From: Synanceia verrucosa
Lineage: Eukaryota; Chordata; Actinopteri; Perciformes; Synanceiidae
Length of the DNA: 64,000 nt
Assembly: GCA_029721515.1 (NCBI GenBank)
Contig: CM056556.1
Location: 6,386,501 to 6,450,500 of the forward strand
Reading direction: 5' to 3'
Part shown: one piece after another, positions 31,291 to 44,559 of the stretch
Layout of the letters: each line of letters begins with the position of its first letter
Numbering within the stretch: the stretch's first letter is position 1
Translations under genes and position numbers: made by a program
Notes under the pieces: generated by a model
The model's database searches: none
What the model was told of the DNA's origin: nothing
Seen by the model: the letters and a program-made list of their open reading frames with translations, nothing else

Positions 31291-33440
31291 AACCAGCTTT
31301 TCTGCTTACTTTAAATCCTCTAAATACATCTTATTTCTAGATTCAACAATGTTAATCTGAGAAATCAAAATAATTAATAATAATAATACTGAATAAATAA
31401 TAATTTCACTTGTTTTGAGGACCTTTTTCCTCAGTTTTAGTGTTTTTATCTTGCTTTTAGACACACATTTTTTGCAGTGCACAGTTAAACTGTGACATAC
31501 TGAGACACCTGAGCATATCCTTAAGGCATGCATATTTATGTCATCATCAGGTCCAGAGCAATATATATATACAAATGAAATGCAATCCAAGCCACAGCAG
31601 ATCCTGTATTCCTGCATGTTCCTGTATTCAGAAACTGTGTGTTTGAAACAAGTTGTCAGGATGTGTTGTCACAAATCTACAACATTTAGACCATATTTAG
31701 ACACTTTGAATGTGTCCCACTTATTTCCATTTGCTATGTATGTAAATAGAATCAAGAAGTAAACATGGTCCCAAGTAGAAATATATTAGTGTGGTTCAGT
31801 CAGAGGATAAATACATGCATATTCGGACAGACAGTATGAGGAAAATATAGAGTTTTTTTTTTTAACATAAAAGTATGTAGACATCTTGTAAAAACCTTTA
31901 AAACACAGAAAACTTGTTGTGAGCAGTACTTTTTGTCACTTTTGATGCCATCCAGCTTCTTCTTGAGCTAGCATCTTGTGGCCATTATAGGCTCTGCACC
32001 TCCAGACTCTTTTACACTGCTCCTGCTTGATTCAAACTCTGTTAATATACTAAAATACCCTGTCAGTCAGTAAAGTACCTTGCACCAGAAGGGTCATGCT
32101 CAGTAGTGTTATCATCACCTCTTTAATACCTCACCCCTATTGTGTATGTGGTGACATGAGATGTTCAGTCATCACATAAAAAAACGGTAAATCCCTCTGC
32201 CTTTCTGAAAACATGTTATGTGTGGGCGTGCTATTTGTGGACTTGCTGTTTGTGAGCGTGTGCATGCTTTTGTATTTGTGTGTGTGTGTGTGTTTGAATA
32301 GTTCATGGTACTGTTGATCAGGTGCATTCCTTCACTCAGCAATACGTTGTAATGCCTCAAAGTGTGTGTATGCGCGGGTTGTTATTCAAATTGTATGTTT
32401 GTCTGCATGTCACAGGTCACACCTTTGACCTTAAGAACAATTTTTCTACTCTCTTTTTTACTTCTACAACTCTACCCAACACACACACACACACACACAC
32501 ACACCATGTCCCAGGGTCCTCAGCAGGTTGCAGCCTGCCCCTGAAGAACCTGTTCACAGCTTCATCAGCCCCTGACATGCATCGCCCTCAGCTTCGATCC
32601 CATGCTTCATTCTTCAATTGTTCAATTCAGACAGACAGTAGGCCACTTATATTTTCTTTTATATGTCTTGTGAATATCTCTGCATGACACAATACAAGTG
32701 CCTTCTTTATAGTATCACAGCTTAGCGTTTGTGTGTAAGGACTGAATGGAAACATGAGAGCACACGCAGGATTAGGATTAGAAATCAAGTAAAGGTGGTT
32801 CAGTGATGTTAAACCACAGTTATGCAGCTTTTATGTTGGCCATATTTTCTCAACATATTTGGTTATTATCTATCACTTTATCAATTAGACATCCCCATAA
32901 TGATTGTCTTTCCCTCTTAGATCTGCTTTTACATGCACTGGAAGAAAGCACTGCTCTTAAGTACAATTTTTACATAATGTCTCAATTTTACGCTATATGT
33001 TCTGTCCTATGTACAAAACATATGATCAACTTATCTTATCTCTGACCAGCTTCAGTAGTAAAATGCTGCTTAATGCACCAGAAATAACATTCCAGTAGTA
33101 TAACACACAGTACACAATGAGGGGCTACATAAGGAGTAGCTATGCTTTCATACTAGACTAGTGATGCTGACAATTGTGCCTTATTTTTGATTATTTCCAT
33201 AGTTAGTCTTCTCTTCATAGTGAATGTATGCTCTTTTGGGGATTTGAAAGAAATGTCTTGAAACGGAGCACTCCACGCCACTAAATGGTTGCATAAGCTG
33301 ATTTGCATCAGAGTAACTGAAATGAAAACACCCTCCTGGAAACTGTTTCACTAGAAAAATAGGTTTTTGTGACTTTGGGAGAATGAGATGTTGAGGTGGA
33401 TGTTATTTGCATCTCTCTCTCTCTCGCTCTCGCTCATATA
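31291..33440. other. Intergenic with microsatellites, no gene seen
   Basis: AT-rich DNA containing a (GT)n run at 32275-32293, a (CA)n run at 32479-32503 and a CT-rich run at 33412-33434. Short frames cross the microsatellites and are not credible genes. Confidence 0.45.
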
Positions 33441-33449
33441 TATACATGC

Positions 33450-34060
33450 ACACACAGATCCATAGTCCCAGGTCGCCCTGCACCCAACAACCTATTATCA
33501 GCAGAGATGCCCTGGCTTACAGAGTCCTGCCCCCTCCCAAAAACAAGGTAAAGGGAGGATTAGTGAGCACCATTTAGGGGACCCTTTCAGCTCCACATTT
33601 CATTTCATTAGCTTGTGACCTCTCTAGTTAATTATTTTGATCTGGCCAAAGACTCGGGCTGCTTTTAATGATCCTGACTGACTCACCGCCCCCGTCAGAA
33701 CGCACAATACTTAACACACCCATTGAGGGCCAGGAATAGGAGGAGTGAAAAGGAAAGAGGGGAGAAAGGAGAAAGATTGAAAGTGGCATTTACCAGTCAC
33801 CGGCAGAGGCTGTATGGAAGGGAACCTGGTGATGGCAGGGTGGCGTAACGCCCTCAGACTTTCTGTCAGAATATACTATTATCCCTCATTGATGGAGTGG
33901 CTCTCCTTTTAAAAGGGCGAAGTCGTTGCGGAACTTTAAGCTGATTTCAGTGGAAAAAAGAGAGAGAATAAAAGAAAGGGAATCCACTGCACCTCCTTTT
34001 TAAAAATAACAGTGAAGGGGAAAAAAGCTGCTCTTTAGAAATCATTCATCTGAAGTGTCA
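33450..34060. promoter_or_regulatory. Candidate conserved non-coding element
   Basis: A long non-repetitive, GC-balanced block with short AT-rich homeodomain-like words embedded in it: TAGTTAATTATTTTGAT near 33625, TTTTAATGATCC near 33663, and a TTTTAAAAGGGCG near 33907. It has no reading frame longer than chance. This composition is typical of vertebrate developmental CNEs. Conservation was not tested. Confidence 0.25.
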
Positions 34061-34666
34061 TGGCACTGAGGAATTGTTCAGGTGCCACTGGGCTGCAGTT
34101 TAGTGATGGGAGTTACTGTTGTCATTTCATCTGGAGACAGTTTACACACAAATGATAAGAGAGGACTTGTCAGGTAAATTTAGGTAAAGGTTTCAAGGTT
34201 TCATCTCATCCTATGGTCTTTTTTTCTAAAGATTCAAAGAAAAAAATAATAAACGCATCTTTAATAATTTGGCAGGTTTTATGAATGAAATTTCTCCTCT
34301 CCTCTCCTCTCTGCAATGTGTTCATCGTGTGGGTGTTTGTGGAGGGATAGCTTCGGTTTACCAATGGCCATGTCGCTCCAACACAAAATCTAAGCAGCTT
34401 TGTTATTTAACACACTATAAGCATGCCACCCAATGCATTTCTCATTTTAATCAAATCTGAAGGATGAAAAGTTTTAGAGGTGGAGCAAGCTGATGGTTGA
34501 ATTTATCTGATATTCCTGTCCCTCCATTCTTCAGTCTGTTTTTGAGCCTTGTATTTGCTGGCAGAGGTGCTGGCCAGTTTACTCTGTCTGGCTATGCATG
34601 TAAAGAGTGTCCCCTCTTTGTTCCTGCTTTGGCCCACAGCCAGGCTCCCCCTTCAAAACTTAAGCC

Positions 34667-34698
34667 ACACACACACACACACACACGCACACACACCC
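34667..34698. repeat. (CA)n microsatellite
   Basis: A CA run with one CG interruption (CACACACGCACACA), followed by Pro/Thr-rich-looking but non-coding CT-rich sequence. Confidence 0.85.
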
Positions 34699-34859
34699 CA
34701 CTCACCCCTTTTTCACTCTCTCAAACAACACTCTCCCTCTCCCCTGCACTGCCCTGAAATTGCAAATAACAAAAAAGGAGGATAGAACTGCAGAGACAAG
34801 CATCACTTTAAAAAGCAGGTGTCCAGAACTTTTCAGTGCTCGTCGATTTCAAATGGAGA

Positions 34860-35290
34860 CCCTTTAACCTCTGTGCTTTTCTAGCTGGTGGCTGAGGTAG
34901 CCAGTCAGAGGCCTAATCAGTCTTGTCTGACAATACTGGGAGGTTGAGGGCTGTCAGTCCTTCTTTCAGACAGGGTCTCCAATGAAGCCGTGGCAGGAGA
35001 ACCCCTGATTGATTAGTGCCTCTTTATTGAAGTGCATGTGTGTGTGTGAGCGAGCGAGAGTGTGTGTCTATAGGGGCCCAGCCAGGAAGCTTTATTTAAA
35101 TCCAGCCAGAGAGAGTACTATAATTATGACTTTTTCTTTCTGCTGGCCAGTTAAAGCTGACAGAGTGGGTTCTTATGGCTCACTTCACCCTCTCAGCCTC
35201 CTAAAGAGAGATTATTACTGGCCCCAAGAGCTCGGGCTAGTCAGGCTCATCAGCGTGGCTCTATAGACCTGAGAGAAGGGCCGGGTCAGA
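34860..35290. promoter_or_regulatory. Candidate conserved non-coding element with HOX-PBX-type site
   Basis: A non-repetitive block apart from a GT run at 35034-35068. It contains TGATTGATTAG at 35006-35016, which fits a composite PBX-HOX site, CTTTATTTAAATCC near 35091, CTATAATTATGAC near 35119 and GAGATTATTACTGG near 35209. No coding potential is seen. Function is inferred. Confidence 0.28.
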
Positions 35291-38030
35291 CTCAAAAAAC
35301 ATAAAAAAGGGTGGAGGACTGAGCTGAAGACAAGTCACTGTGTAATCCCATTTCAGCCTTATTCACTGATGCCAGGGGACTCAACAATCCATGTGCCCAG
35401 TCTGTCAAATAAATGAAACAAAGTTCAAACAGAGAGCAGTGTGCCAGTTCACCGCTATCACTGGCATTAAGATGTCTAACCCTCAACTAATAAACAAACA
35501 AACAAACAAACACAAACGGAAGCTGGCTGGGGGTCAGACGAATTAGTAAAATGTGGCTGATCCTGTGTGGCCTTGCTGGTAGGAGGTCTTCCTTTTCTCC
35601 TTCTCCCTTTTTATCAGGTCATCTTCTATCAGTATGTGTCTGCTGCGCCGGCTGGGCCTCAGCTTCTATTGTTCAGCGACAGCTTCTATCTGCTGACCAT
35701 TTACTCACCTGCACTGTAGGTGGTCTCCTCATAATGTAGACATTTTCCTTCACTTTCATTTGTAGATACTGTTTTATTGCACTTCTTGCAGATAAGCAAC
35801 ACATTCTGGAAGAGTTAGATAGGAAGGGTCACATGAGTGAATAAGGAGGGTGATTAGGCTGCATCAGCTCAATTAAAAAATGCTATAAAATCAATGAAAA
35901 CAAATTTCACCCAAACGTTGTAAAGCTGTAATTTGTTTTTCAGTAGGTCTGTCATGACATTGACTGCTTTAATGGCCATCATTAGCGTGTCCTGATAAGC
36001 AACAAAAAGAACAGGACAGTAATAAAATGAGTATCCAGGTGCTTTACTTGTAGTCACAGTCTTGAAGATCTATTTTATTCACTTTAGAGGCACCTATGGT
36101 GATACACAGGATCACACTTATTTTTTGGGAACGTTGCCGCAACACCCAGGTCTCAATATTGCAAATGTAAGGTGGGCCATATGGTCAGTCACCAGTGTGT
36201 TAGTGACACAGACATTAAAAATAGCCATGACACAGAGTAAAACTGACTGAAAAGATGCGGGCACACTTGTTTCCTCTTACAATGTAAAAATACCCCTTTG
36301 TAAGTAAAGGTGTTACATTCAAACTCTTAGTTATGTACTTCAAAAATTATGCTTAATCAAGTGTTATCTTAATATATATTCTATTGTATATAAGTGTAAT
36401 TTATAATGTTGATTTAGCCACTTCATATTCAGGTGAATACTTAAAAAAATAGGGTTGATTGTTGAAATTTTCATTACACCCCAAAAGCTATTCATACATC
36501 AAATGTGCTGACTAAAAAAAAAAGAAAAAAATCTGAATTGAATTGCTACCTGTGTAGCTGCCTGCTTGGAAACGAGTTGGAAACACTGAGTTGGATAATA
36601 TTTTTAACAAATCTAAGTTATATCTATTCTATTTATGACATTTTTATAAGGTCATCATATGTTAGTACGTCTTGATTCACAAAGTAAGTTCTACAGCTGT
36701 CAAATCAATGTAGATGAGTCATCGTAAAATGTTATTGGGCTAGAACTTTGCAGTTTACTTTTTCAGATGGTACAAGTCACTACGTGTGTGTGTGCGTGCA
36801 TGTGTGTGTCTTTTAGTGTGTGTACCAGTCTGTTCACATTGTATTTAGACCATTGCAACATTCACCTCTGGGTGTGGCGAGACTTTAGTTCTACTGACAG
36901 TAGTCACTTTTTACATGTGCAGACTTATGACACACACACACATGCACTAGACCTTCAGGTTATGATGGAGTCCTTGAACCACACTGAATTGCTGTGCTAC
37001 TGTGGTACCAACACAACACATCACATCACACTACTGTCACTCTTCAAACCTGACCAATGTATGGTCTGTACCTGCACATGGAGGTGCACGTCACTGCAGA
37101 CTTTCTGTTTGGTCTCATGGCCCTGTGCTTTTGACACACTTGAGTATTCATCAGTAAGTGAAAAATGAGGATTAGCATTAACACCATTCATGGATTCACT
37201 CTCTGTTTTGTACTTTTGTAGCGGTGGTGCTTTTATCTTGAATTGTCCTGTTCGTGTTGAATGGCAGTCAAGCAAACCTGAACGCAGTGACAGACCTCAG
37301 AGTCAATATTTAGATTCAGGTAGTCCTTGGCTTTCTCCCCTTCTGTGTTTCTGTTGCTGGCGGTAACAGTTTTTTGCCCATACAAACAAAAGAGGCAGCT
37401 CTCGTCATTTGACTCCCAGGATTAACCGTATCAAAGAGTGTAATCCTAACACTTTGAAGTGTGTAAGATCTTAGTAGATCTCACATCACAGAGAATCACC
37501 AGAAAAAAAGACCTATCATTGTTATTGATCTAAAGAAACTTTCAGCCCACTTTTAGCTTTGAACATCACTTCATTTTCCTCTCTGCTTTTTTAGTCATTG
37601 AGTGGAATGTCAGAGGCATTTCTTGGAGAGTTACAAAGAAATAAAGAAAAAGAAAGAAGTGACTCACCACGTTCATTGAATTTAATTACCCACCTCATTA
37701 TAAGCATAAACAGCCTATCTCTCTTTGAATTTTATGCATGCGGCATTGGGTTTGCAGTTAATGTTGACAGCGTGTGGCAGCAGGTCTGCTCCGCTCACCA
37801 TTAATCACACTTTGTTAGATAACTACCCCCCATTCTCCCTTTTCTCTTTATGTCCTGTCCAGGTTCATGGCCTCTTCAGGTACAGAGGATCCAAAGGCAT
37901 CAACACATTCACACTTACACCTGCTTAAGCATCTGCCATGTCAACCATAAGTGAATAAATGCATATCCCCTTTATCTGTCACACACACACACACACACAC
38001 ACACAAGCTCACACCTGTGCTTACCATGTT
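35291..38030. other. Intergenic, no gene seen
   Basis: Ordinary AT-rich non-coding DNA with small GT/CA-rich patches (36783-36830; (CA)n at 37980-38005). A frame of 133 codons at 36767-37168 (+) is Cys/His/Thr-rich because it runs through GT/CA sequence, and has no recognisable domain. Confidence 0.45.
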
Positions 38031-38410
38031 TTTTTAGTATGAGGGGGAAAATTCCGACATGAGCCCATTTATCAGGGGGAGAGGGCGAGCGATTAGATAT
38101 CAGTGATAAAGATTTTGAGTCAACATCCCAGCAGGTGTCGAGCGTGTTTTACTGCACACAAGTGACTCCATTCCTGGGTCTTTATGGGCAATAAAAGATG
38201 AAACCCCTCATCCCTTCATCCCTTCTTCCCTCCCATTCCTCCTCTCTGGACAGAGTCCAGGCCGGGACTTTACCACCCTGCAGAAGGACAGAGAGCACAC
38301 TGACTCAGAAACAGGTTGGGGACCCCTAGGGGCCATTGAGGCTGATCTAGGGGGTCCCCAGTAAAAAGGGGAATCACTTATTTCCACTATAATTCCATCC
38401 ATAAGTAATA
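38030..38410. promoter_or_regulatory. Candidate conserved non-coding element
   Basis: A non-repetitive block with several GATA-type words (TTTATCAGGG near 38069, TTAGATATCAGTGATAAAG near 38094) and a strong hairpin at 38318-38359. No reading frame is credible. The role is inferred from composition only. Confidence 0.28.
38318..38359. other. Hairpin with 12-bp arms
   Basis: GGGGACCCCTAG (38318-38329) pairs with CTAGGGGGTCCCC (38347-38359), with one bulged G. The 17-nt loop is GGCCATTGAGGCTGAT-like. The arms are GC-rich and extend weakly outward (TT/AG). It could be a structured RNA, a transcription-factor palindrome or part of a repeat. Confidence 0.65.
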
Positions 38411-41110
38411 CTATGACATATTTTCTAATTTGGTTGACTACTCTTAATAATATATCTTAAATTTATGTTATTCTATTATTCTCTGGTGGTAATATTTTTC
38501 TTCTGATACATTATATTTATTTCTCTATTGTGTTTTTCATTGTTAGATTGCAAGTTTTCTATCTACTTTCTTTAAGGTATTGATGGGAGACCCTGGGACA
38601 AAATCTTATCTTATGGTGGTCTGTGGTTTGACGAGACATGATAATAACAATATAATTGTCCTGTTCTTGTAGGATTCTCTGAAACTCATGTAATATAATC
38701 TATTGGCTGATTGGATGCATTGTTAAAACCCATGAAGATACCATTTTTTAAAGGTCATTACAAAGTAAATATTGGGTATGCAGGCAGTTAGTCTGTTTTC
38801 AGGCTCGTAAAATGTTTGGAGGATTCAGTGTTGAGAGAGTTTGAAGCCCTGAAGCATATACTGTTTGTCATGCTTTGACAGGACCGAACTCAGAAACTAT
38901 ACATCACTCTGCTATGATGACATGACAAATATAATAATTTAAACCTCTAAATGTTAAGATGAGGCTTTACTCTCTTTCTGCATTTTTCTGGTCTTGTATA
39001 CAGTAATCAGTTCATCAGGTCATTTCATGAAAGATGCACTTCTCAAAGGGTTGATGTGAATGTGTCTCTGTTTGACTCGGAGGTGTCTCTGCAGTGATAA
39101 ATAATCTCCTTGTAGACACAGGAATGTGTGATTTGTTTCATCTCTACTGGGAGGTCCACATTCACTCACCTTAGAGACAGCAGCGAAGACCTCCAGCAGC
39201 AGCAGTAGCATGTATGAACCCAGTCATTACGAGCCACCTACTGAAACCAGTTACTCCATCAGTCTTTGACAGGGATGAAGCCACAGGCCGTGGAAATTAA
39301 CTGAGTTAGCCATTCAGACTGTAGCCGGTGCAGTGAAAGGCAGTCAGGGAGAAGCTGGTCCATTTGTTCCCTGATCAATCAAAGTCCATTCCAGGCCTTC
39401 TTTCTGCTTTGGGATCAGCGAATTAGATTGGATTGTTTTCCTGGTGATCCATGCCCGTGTTAGTTTCATCACAATAGGCAACAGAAGAATGCCAGTTGGT
39501 TTTCCTGCAGGGATTCTTTACTGTATTGGACAAATACAGATGGATGGACAGAGCTATTGTTACATAGTGAGGAGGTTGTCCTGCATCTGCTGCCCACTGG
39601 GACCAGCTACTCCACTAATAGTCCAAAAAAAGTCCATTCATTCAGCCATTGTTTGTATAACACAGATGTGTTCACAACACATGCTTTTGTTTGTTTGTGT
39701 CTTCTAAGTTCATTGGGAGAACAACTTCTTTACATAATTTATGATTAATATCTATTACTGACCTCTTTTAAGTAAAAGTCATGAAATGTCTTGGGTTGCT
39801 TGTAAATAAGAGAGATGCATCTTTAATGGCCCCCATCCAGATAGCAGAAGGAAAGAAGAGTAAATAGAAATATGATAAAGCAAAGAGGAACCAATAGCTG
39901 GTGGTCTGGTGTGCTGCCACAGTTTGCTTAACGTTAAACCAATAAGATAATACTGGGACTGTGCAGTCTGGACTCACTCCAGTCAGAGATAGAGCCTGTA
40001 CTGGGGTCTGTGTGGCGTGTGGTCTTAATCCCTGTATCAGTGGCTCTGATTTTCAGTTAGATAGTGGGGCCAAAATGTATGTGTGCTAAGTTAAAGAGAG
40101 TGTTTACAGCACCCACTTATTGGCAGGTGTAACTTCAAAGTGTGTAACCTGGTGAACTTTGCTCCTCAGGCTGTGATAGACTTTTTTTTGTAGGACAGGT
40201 GAGACAGTTTGGAACAAGAAGTAGAAAGAAGAGAGAAAACATTTGAGCTTGATAACATGTTAATAAAGAAACTGTGCATAATGAAGATTTAAATGAGAAA
40301 AGCAAAGAAAGTGAAGAGATGTAGGGACAGATGTAATGCCTCTTCCACAGAATAATTTCACCTCACCACCCCACAGCTCAGTCTCCTTGCTTCATGCTCC
40401 ATTTACCCTCCACATTTGTGTGTTTCAGGGATGCTCCTGTGCGACTGAGCGAATGAGCACTTAATATGTGACCCATGAGGAAGGGAAGGGATGATGGTGA
40501 GGCTTTGGTGGGGAAATCTGGTTTAAGGCAGAGCAGAAAGTTGTTCGAGCAGTGGGCCTTTACAAATGTGACACACACCCAAAGGCTCAGTATTCAGGGC
40601 CTGGATGAATAGAAAGACAAGTGGGCAAGAAGTAGGTGAGACTTTCATTCCAACAGATCTATGTGAATCTGATGCACAGTTTTACTGCTTAACGCAATAT
40701 TGAATGTGAGTCTTGGCATATTTCATGTTTGACTTAGTAAACATGTTTGCGTGCATAATAAAGAAAAGCACTTTGTGTGTGTTTGTCGTACGCTGAGCAC
40801 AGGTTGGGGTACACAGTGAAAAGAAAAGCGTGTAACCCGTCGTCCCTAAGGCACCGGTGCACACAAGCACATCGTTATTTTCCCTCAAACACCTTGGGAT
40901 TCCCAAGTACAAAAACAATTTTCTGTTTGGAAGATGGAACACAGGTCTTTGTTTATCCCCTGCTTCATTCAATTACCCCCTGTTTGGTTTGTTTAACATT
41001 TCATACTTGTGATCTAATTTCTTGTTTGGTTGCTCTTCAGATCTGTAAATTAATGCCTCAGCTGCATGTGGTGTAGAATTCATTAAGCCTTCTTGTCCTA
41101 CCCCTGCATA
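38411..41110. other. Intergenic, no gene seen
   Basis: Mixed non-coding sequence. The segment 38480-38640, ending in ATCTTATCTTATGG, resembles a decayed LINE 3' tail but is too diverged to assign. No exon or RNA gene is supported. Confidence 0.4.
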
Positions 41111-41112
41111 TA

Positions 41113-41113
<1 letters not shown>

Positions 41114-41161
<48 letters not shown>
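41114..41161. repeat. (TG)n microsatellite, about 23 units
   Basis: A long uninterrupted TG run ending in TATGCACATC, likely polymorphic. Confidence 0.95.
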
Positions 41162-41164
<3 letters not shown>

Positions 41165-42430
41165 CACATCACAGAATGACGGCATCCCCGGAAAGAGAGT
41201 GTGAGTGTGTGTGTACATGTGATGCTACGGTGAAAGGCACCATCTGTTCCATGTGACAGTAATGAAGTGAGGGGCATTGTGGTACAAAGCCTCAGACCCA
41301 TTCATCACAGCTGTAGGCGGGCCAAGCATATTCCCCCTGTCTTATAGGGATACCTCTACACACACACACACATGCACACATAACTGGAAGGTTTAGTTAG
41401 GCATTACCTAAATGCTGTGTGCATGCAAACACTTGTAGAACAGTTATTCTGAGGGACATAAACCTGAAATACTGATGCATTATCAGAGAACTCTTGAACG
41501 TGGCATCATTTGCATGTCGTAAGTCATATCTGATATGCTGCAGGATTTTGCAGTTACAACCTTGGGCTTCCTCTGTACTCACTAGAGAGTGTCGTAAATC
41601 ATCTGGATGAAAACAAACAGTTGAAACATAACATACAAGCATGTCATTTTGTTTTAACAAATTGAGAATACATGTTGCTTGTTATGTTTGATTTCAGTTT
41701 TACCAGAAAATCTGGCACATCTGATCCTAGTGTTGAATTGACAGCTTCTGTATTCTGGATTGCAACACATATAAGATGTTATGATCAAAGATAATGAAGA
41801 TGATGCATTTCAAGCTCTGCAAGTGGTTTGAAATGATGCACACTTCATGTCTCCTAAGGGGGTGTGGTCATGGTGTGTTCACTGTCAGCTTTAAGTTGAC
41901 CCAATAATCTCATGATTGTGTGCTTTAATGCATAGGGAATTACAAAAAAGCATGTCTTTTACATTTCCAGCTTACTACCTCCAAAGTACATTAAAAACCT
42001 TTAAGGTAATAAGACCTGGGGTTGCATTTCATAACAATGTCTGCTATAGTTATTCAGGATGACACCTGCAAACTGGCTCTCATTGTGTTGTAGAGGTAAC
42101 TGTGCTTTCAAACTGTGATCAGTTGCTGCTGCCCAGCATTGTTGGTGTTCCAGATTTGGACTCTGCAGGAGGTAAATCTGTCTCTGTGGCTACAGACTGT
42201 GTCTGAATCAACTCATAGTTTTCCCAAATAACACAAACTGCTGCTGAACACCTACTGCATCGTCATCTCATCACAAACTGTGGCTTGAAATAGAAGTTAA
42301 CTTAAAATAGAGAGTGATTAACATTAACTGGTGTTTTCAGTTTAATGGAAGTATTAAGCTCACCAAACTCATCCTAATATGTATGTGCAGCCAGACAGTG
42401 AGAGAAATATCAAATATGCAGTCTGTGAAT
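41162..42430. other. Intergenic, no gene seen
   Basis: AT-rich non-coding DNA. No exon, RNA gene or classifiable repeat is recognised. Confidence 0.45.
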
Positions 42431-42499
42431 GAATAAGTAGTTTATTTTGGTTACATTACATTATATGCGCTTTGACTTGTGTGCATGTAATAGACAAAA

Positions 42500-43150
42500 C
42501 ATTATCATACATGAAAAAAACACAATAACAAACCCTGTAAACAAAAAAGGAATAGACTGAAGCCAAGGTTTATTTTCCATAAAATAACCCAGATTATCAA
42601 CAATATGAAAGAAAAAAAAAATAAAGAAAATGTACCCTACATTGTTCTGCTCAACAGAGATCTACAATTTCAATTCATCACTTAGTCCATTCCACAATTT
42701 AACTCCCAAAAATGAAACACATCTGTATTTAACATTGATGCTCACACTGTTAAGGGCTCTAATAAATGAAAACACCTGTGTGAGAGAATGATGGGTGTGC
42801 AAATTGCAATGAATTAATAGAATAAACATTGTTTACAGGCCGAATATCTTCTCGTCAAATAATTTACAACACTTAGAAATGTTTTTGTGCTGTATTTTGG
42901 AAACTGCTTCAAAGCTGAATTTAAGGTCTCATTATAGATGCAACGACAGGAATGCCTACAAGGAGAGACTGTCCCAAAATGAAAAAAAACAGTATTTCCA
43001 TTTGCACTATTCACACCATTATACTGTGTCACACAGAAGACATTGAAATCTTTTTTAGAGATAGGGGCAGGATTTAGAAACGGTACTGAAAACACTTTTG
43101 CCTTTAGATGATGTTTGAATAACATGAATGTAATACTTGCATTTTATCAC
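42500..43150 (-). mobile_element. Decayed LINE 3' end with reverse-transcriptase C-terminal remnant
   Basis: On the minus strand at about 42760-42655 the translation reads VSFLGVKLWNGLSDELKL followed by a stop. The 'G-x-K-L-W-N-x-L' phrase is characteristic of the C-terminal end of ORF2 in several fish non-LTR retrotransposons. Upstream, at 43125-42814, a 103-codon frame may be a degenerate continuation. Downstream on the minus strand there is an A/T-rich 3' UTR-like stretch. Only the 3' end survives, so it cannot be active. Confidence 0.5.
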
Positions 43151-44058
43151 TGAAAAAAGTAAAAGTGTCCAAAAAAAAAGTAAGACACAGAGGACGTTTG
43201 AATAAGGCTGCATCAGCAAAATAGTAGCCTAGTCATTCAGGTTTTGGAAGGACCATTGATTCTTCCTCTTTAAAAATTCTGAAATCTTGTTACATTATAT
43301 TGGAGTGACCACCATTGATCAATAATATTTGTATTTGTATCATGAATACACTGCTGATATTTATAGTTATTTTTGACAAATGACCACCAACATAATTAAA
43401 ACAGAATAATAGAATTTATTTATCTATATCAACACTTCCCACCACCATCGGTCCATCCAGAAACCCATTCTAGCTCCTCTTACTATGCAGGAGTCTCTAT
43501 CGGCCCCCCACCAGCGCCCAATCTATTATAAACCAAAGCAAACTTCATCTCTGTGCAAATGATTAGAATCTTTGTTCAAACATTGACATCAGCTGAAAAT
43601 GCTTCATTCCCTCCTGTGTTTAACCAGACAGGGCTTTCCTGATGCCACCAGCACTAATATTGACTCTTACAGCCTAATCCCTCAACGTCTTGCCTTGTCT
43701 CAAAAGTATGAATGCAGACATTAAACAGCCCATTTATCATATTTTCAGGGACTGACTGGAGGTGCCTCCTCCCTGTAACCTGCCCCCCCTCCTTCCTCTG
43801 CCCGCTGATTGTTTCGTCGGTGCACAGTTCAATGCCAGTATGCACTTTCAGTTTTGTTATTTAGTGTTAGAACCCCCCTCCCACTAAAACCACCACTACC
43901 CCTCGATGCGTGGCATCTCCCTAACGGACACACAATGAGGTTCATTCTTTACTTGTTGCCCTCTTCCTGCATGGGTTGCTTGTGTGTCCTCCATCTTTAC
44001 ACCATATCAACACACGCTTTGTACATAACTGTCCTCTGTGACCCCAGACTGAGGCTAC
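43151..44058. other. Intergenic, no gene seen
   Basis: Non-coding DNA with a C-rich segment at 43780-43930. No supported exon or repeat. Confidence 0.4.

Positions 44059-44059
<1 letters not shown>

Positions 44060-44092
<33 letters not shown>
44060..44092. repeat. (CA)n microsatellite, about 16 units
   Basis: An uninterrupted CA run. Confidence 0.95.
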
Positions 44093-44094
<2 letters not shown>

Positions 44095-44559
44095 TTGCAT
44101 GTTTATATGACCACACATGACTGTGCTTGTGTTGGTGTTGGAACGTACACTGGCTTGTTTGTTTGTTCGTGTGTGTTGGAACTGTGATGTCTGACTGTGT
44201 GGACTCTTTCTCTCCAAACTCAGCGTGAAGTGTTGGTCAGCTTGTTCTGCACAGGTTAACACCTCCCATCCTTTTCAACCTGCTTTGCTCAAGCACCCCT
44301 CCCCTGTTTTCTTTCTTCACTGTGCATGAAAAAGTAACTCCTCTGGACTATCTGAATTTATTTCCATATGACTCACCTGCTACTGTAACTCATCTGCACA
44401 GACTGGAGCAGAGTAGAGCATTTACAGCTTTAGCATTGTGACTGTATGACGTCCTTTTCCATGCTTGCAAAGCATTGTTGTCACTTGCAGTTTTACAAAT
44501 TGCCTCTTACATCTTTTAATGGTTCTCCTCTTCTCGGTCTGTTGTGAGCAAGTTTAATT

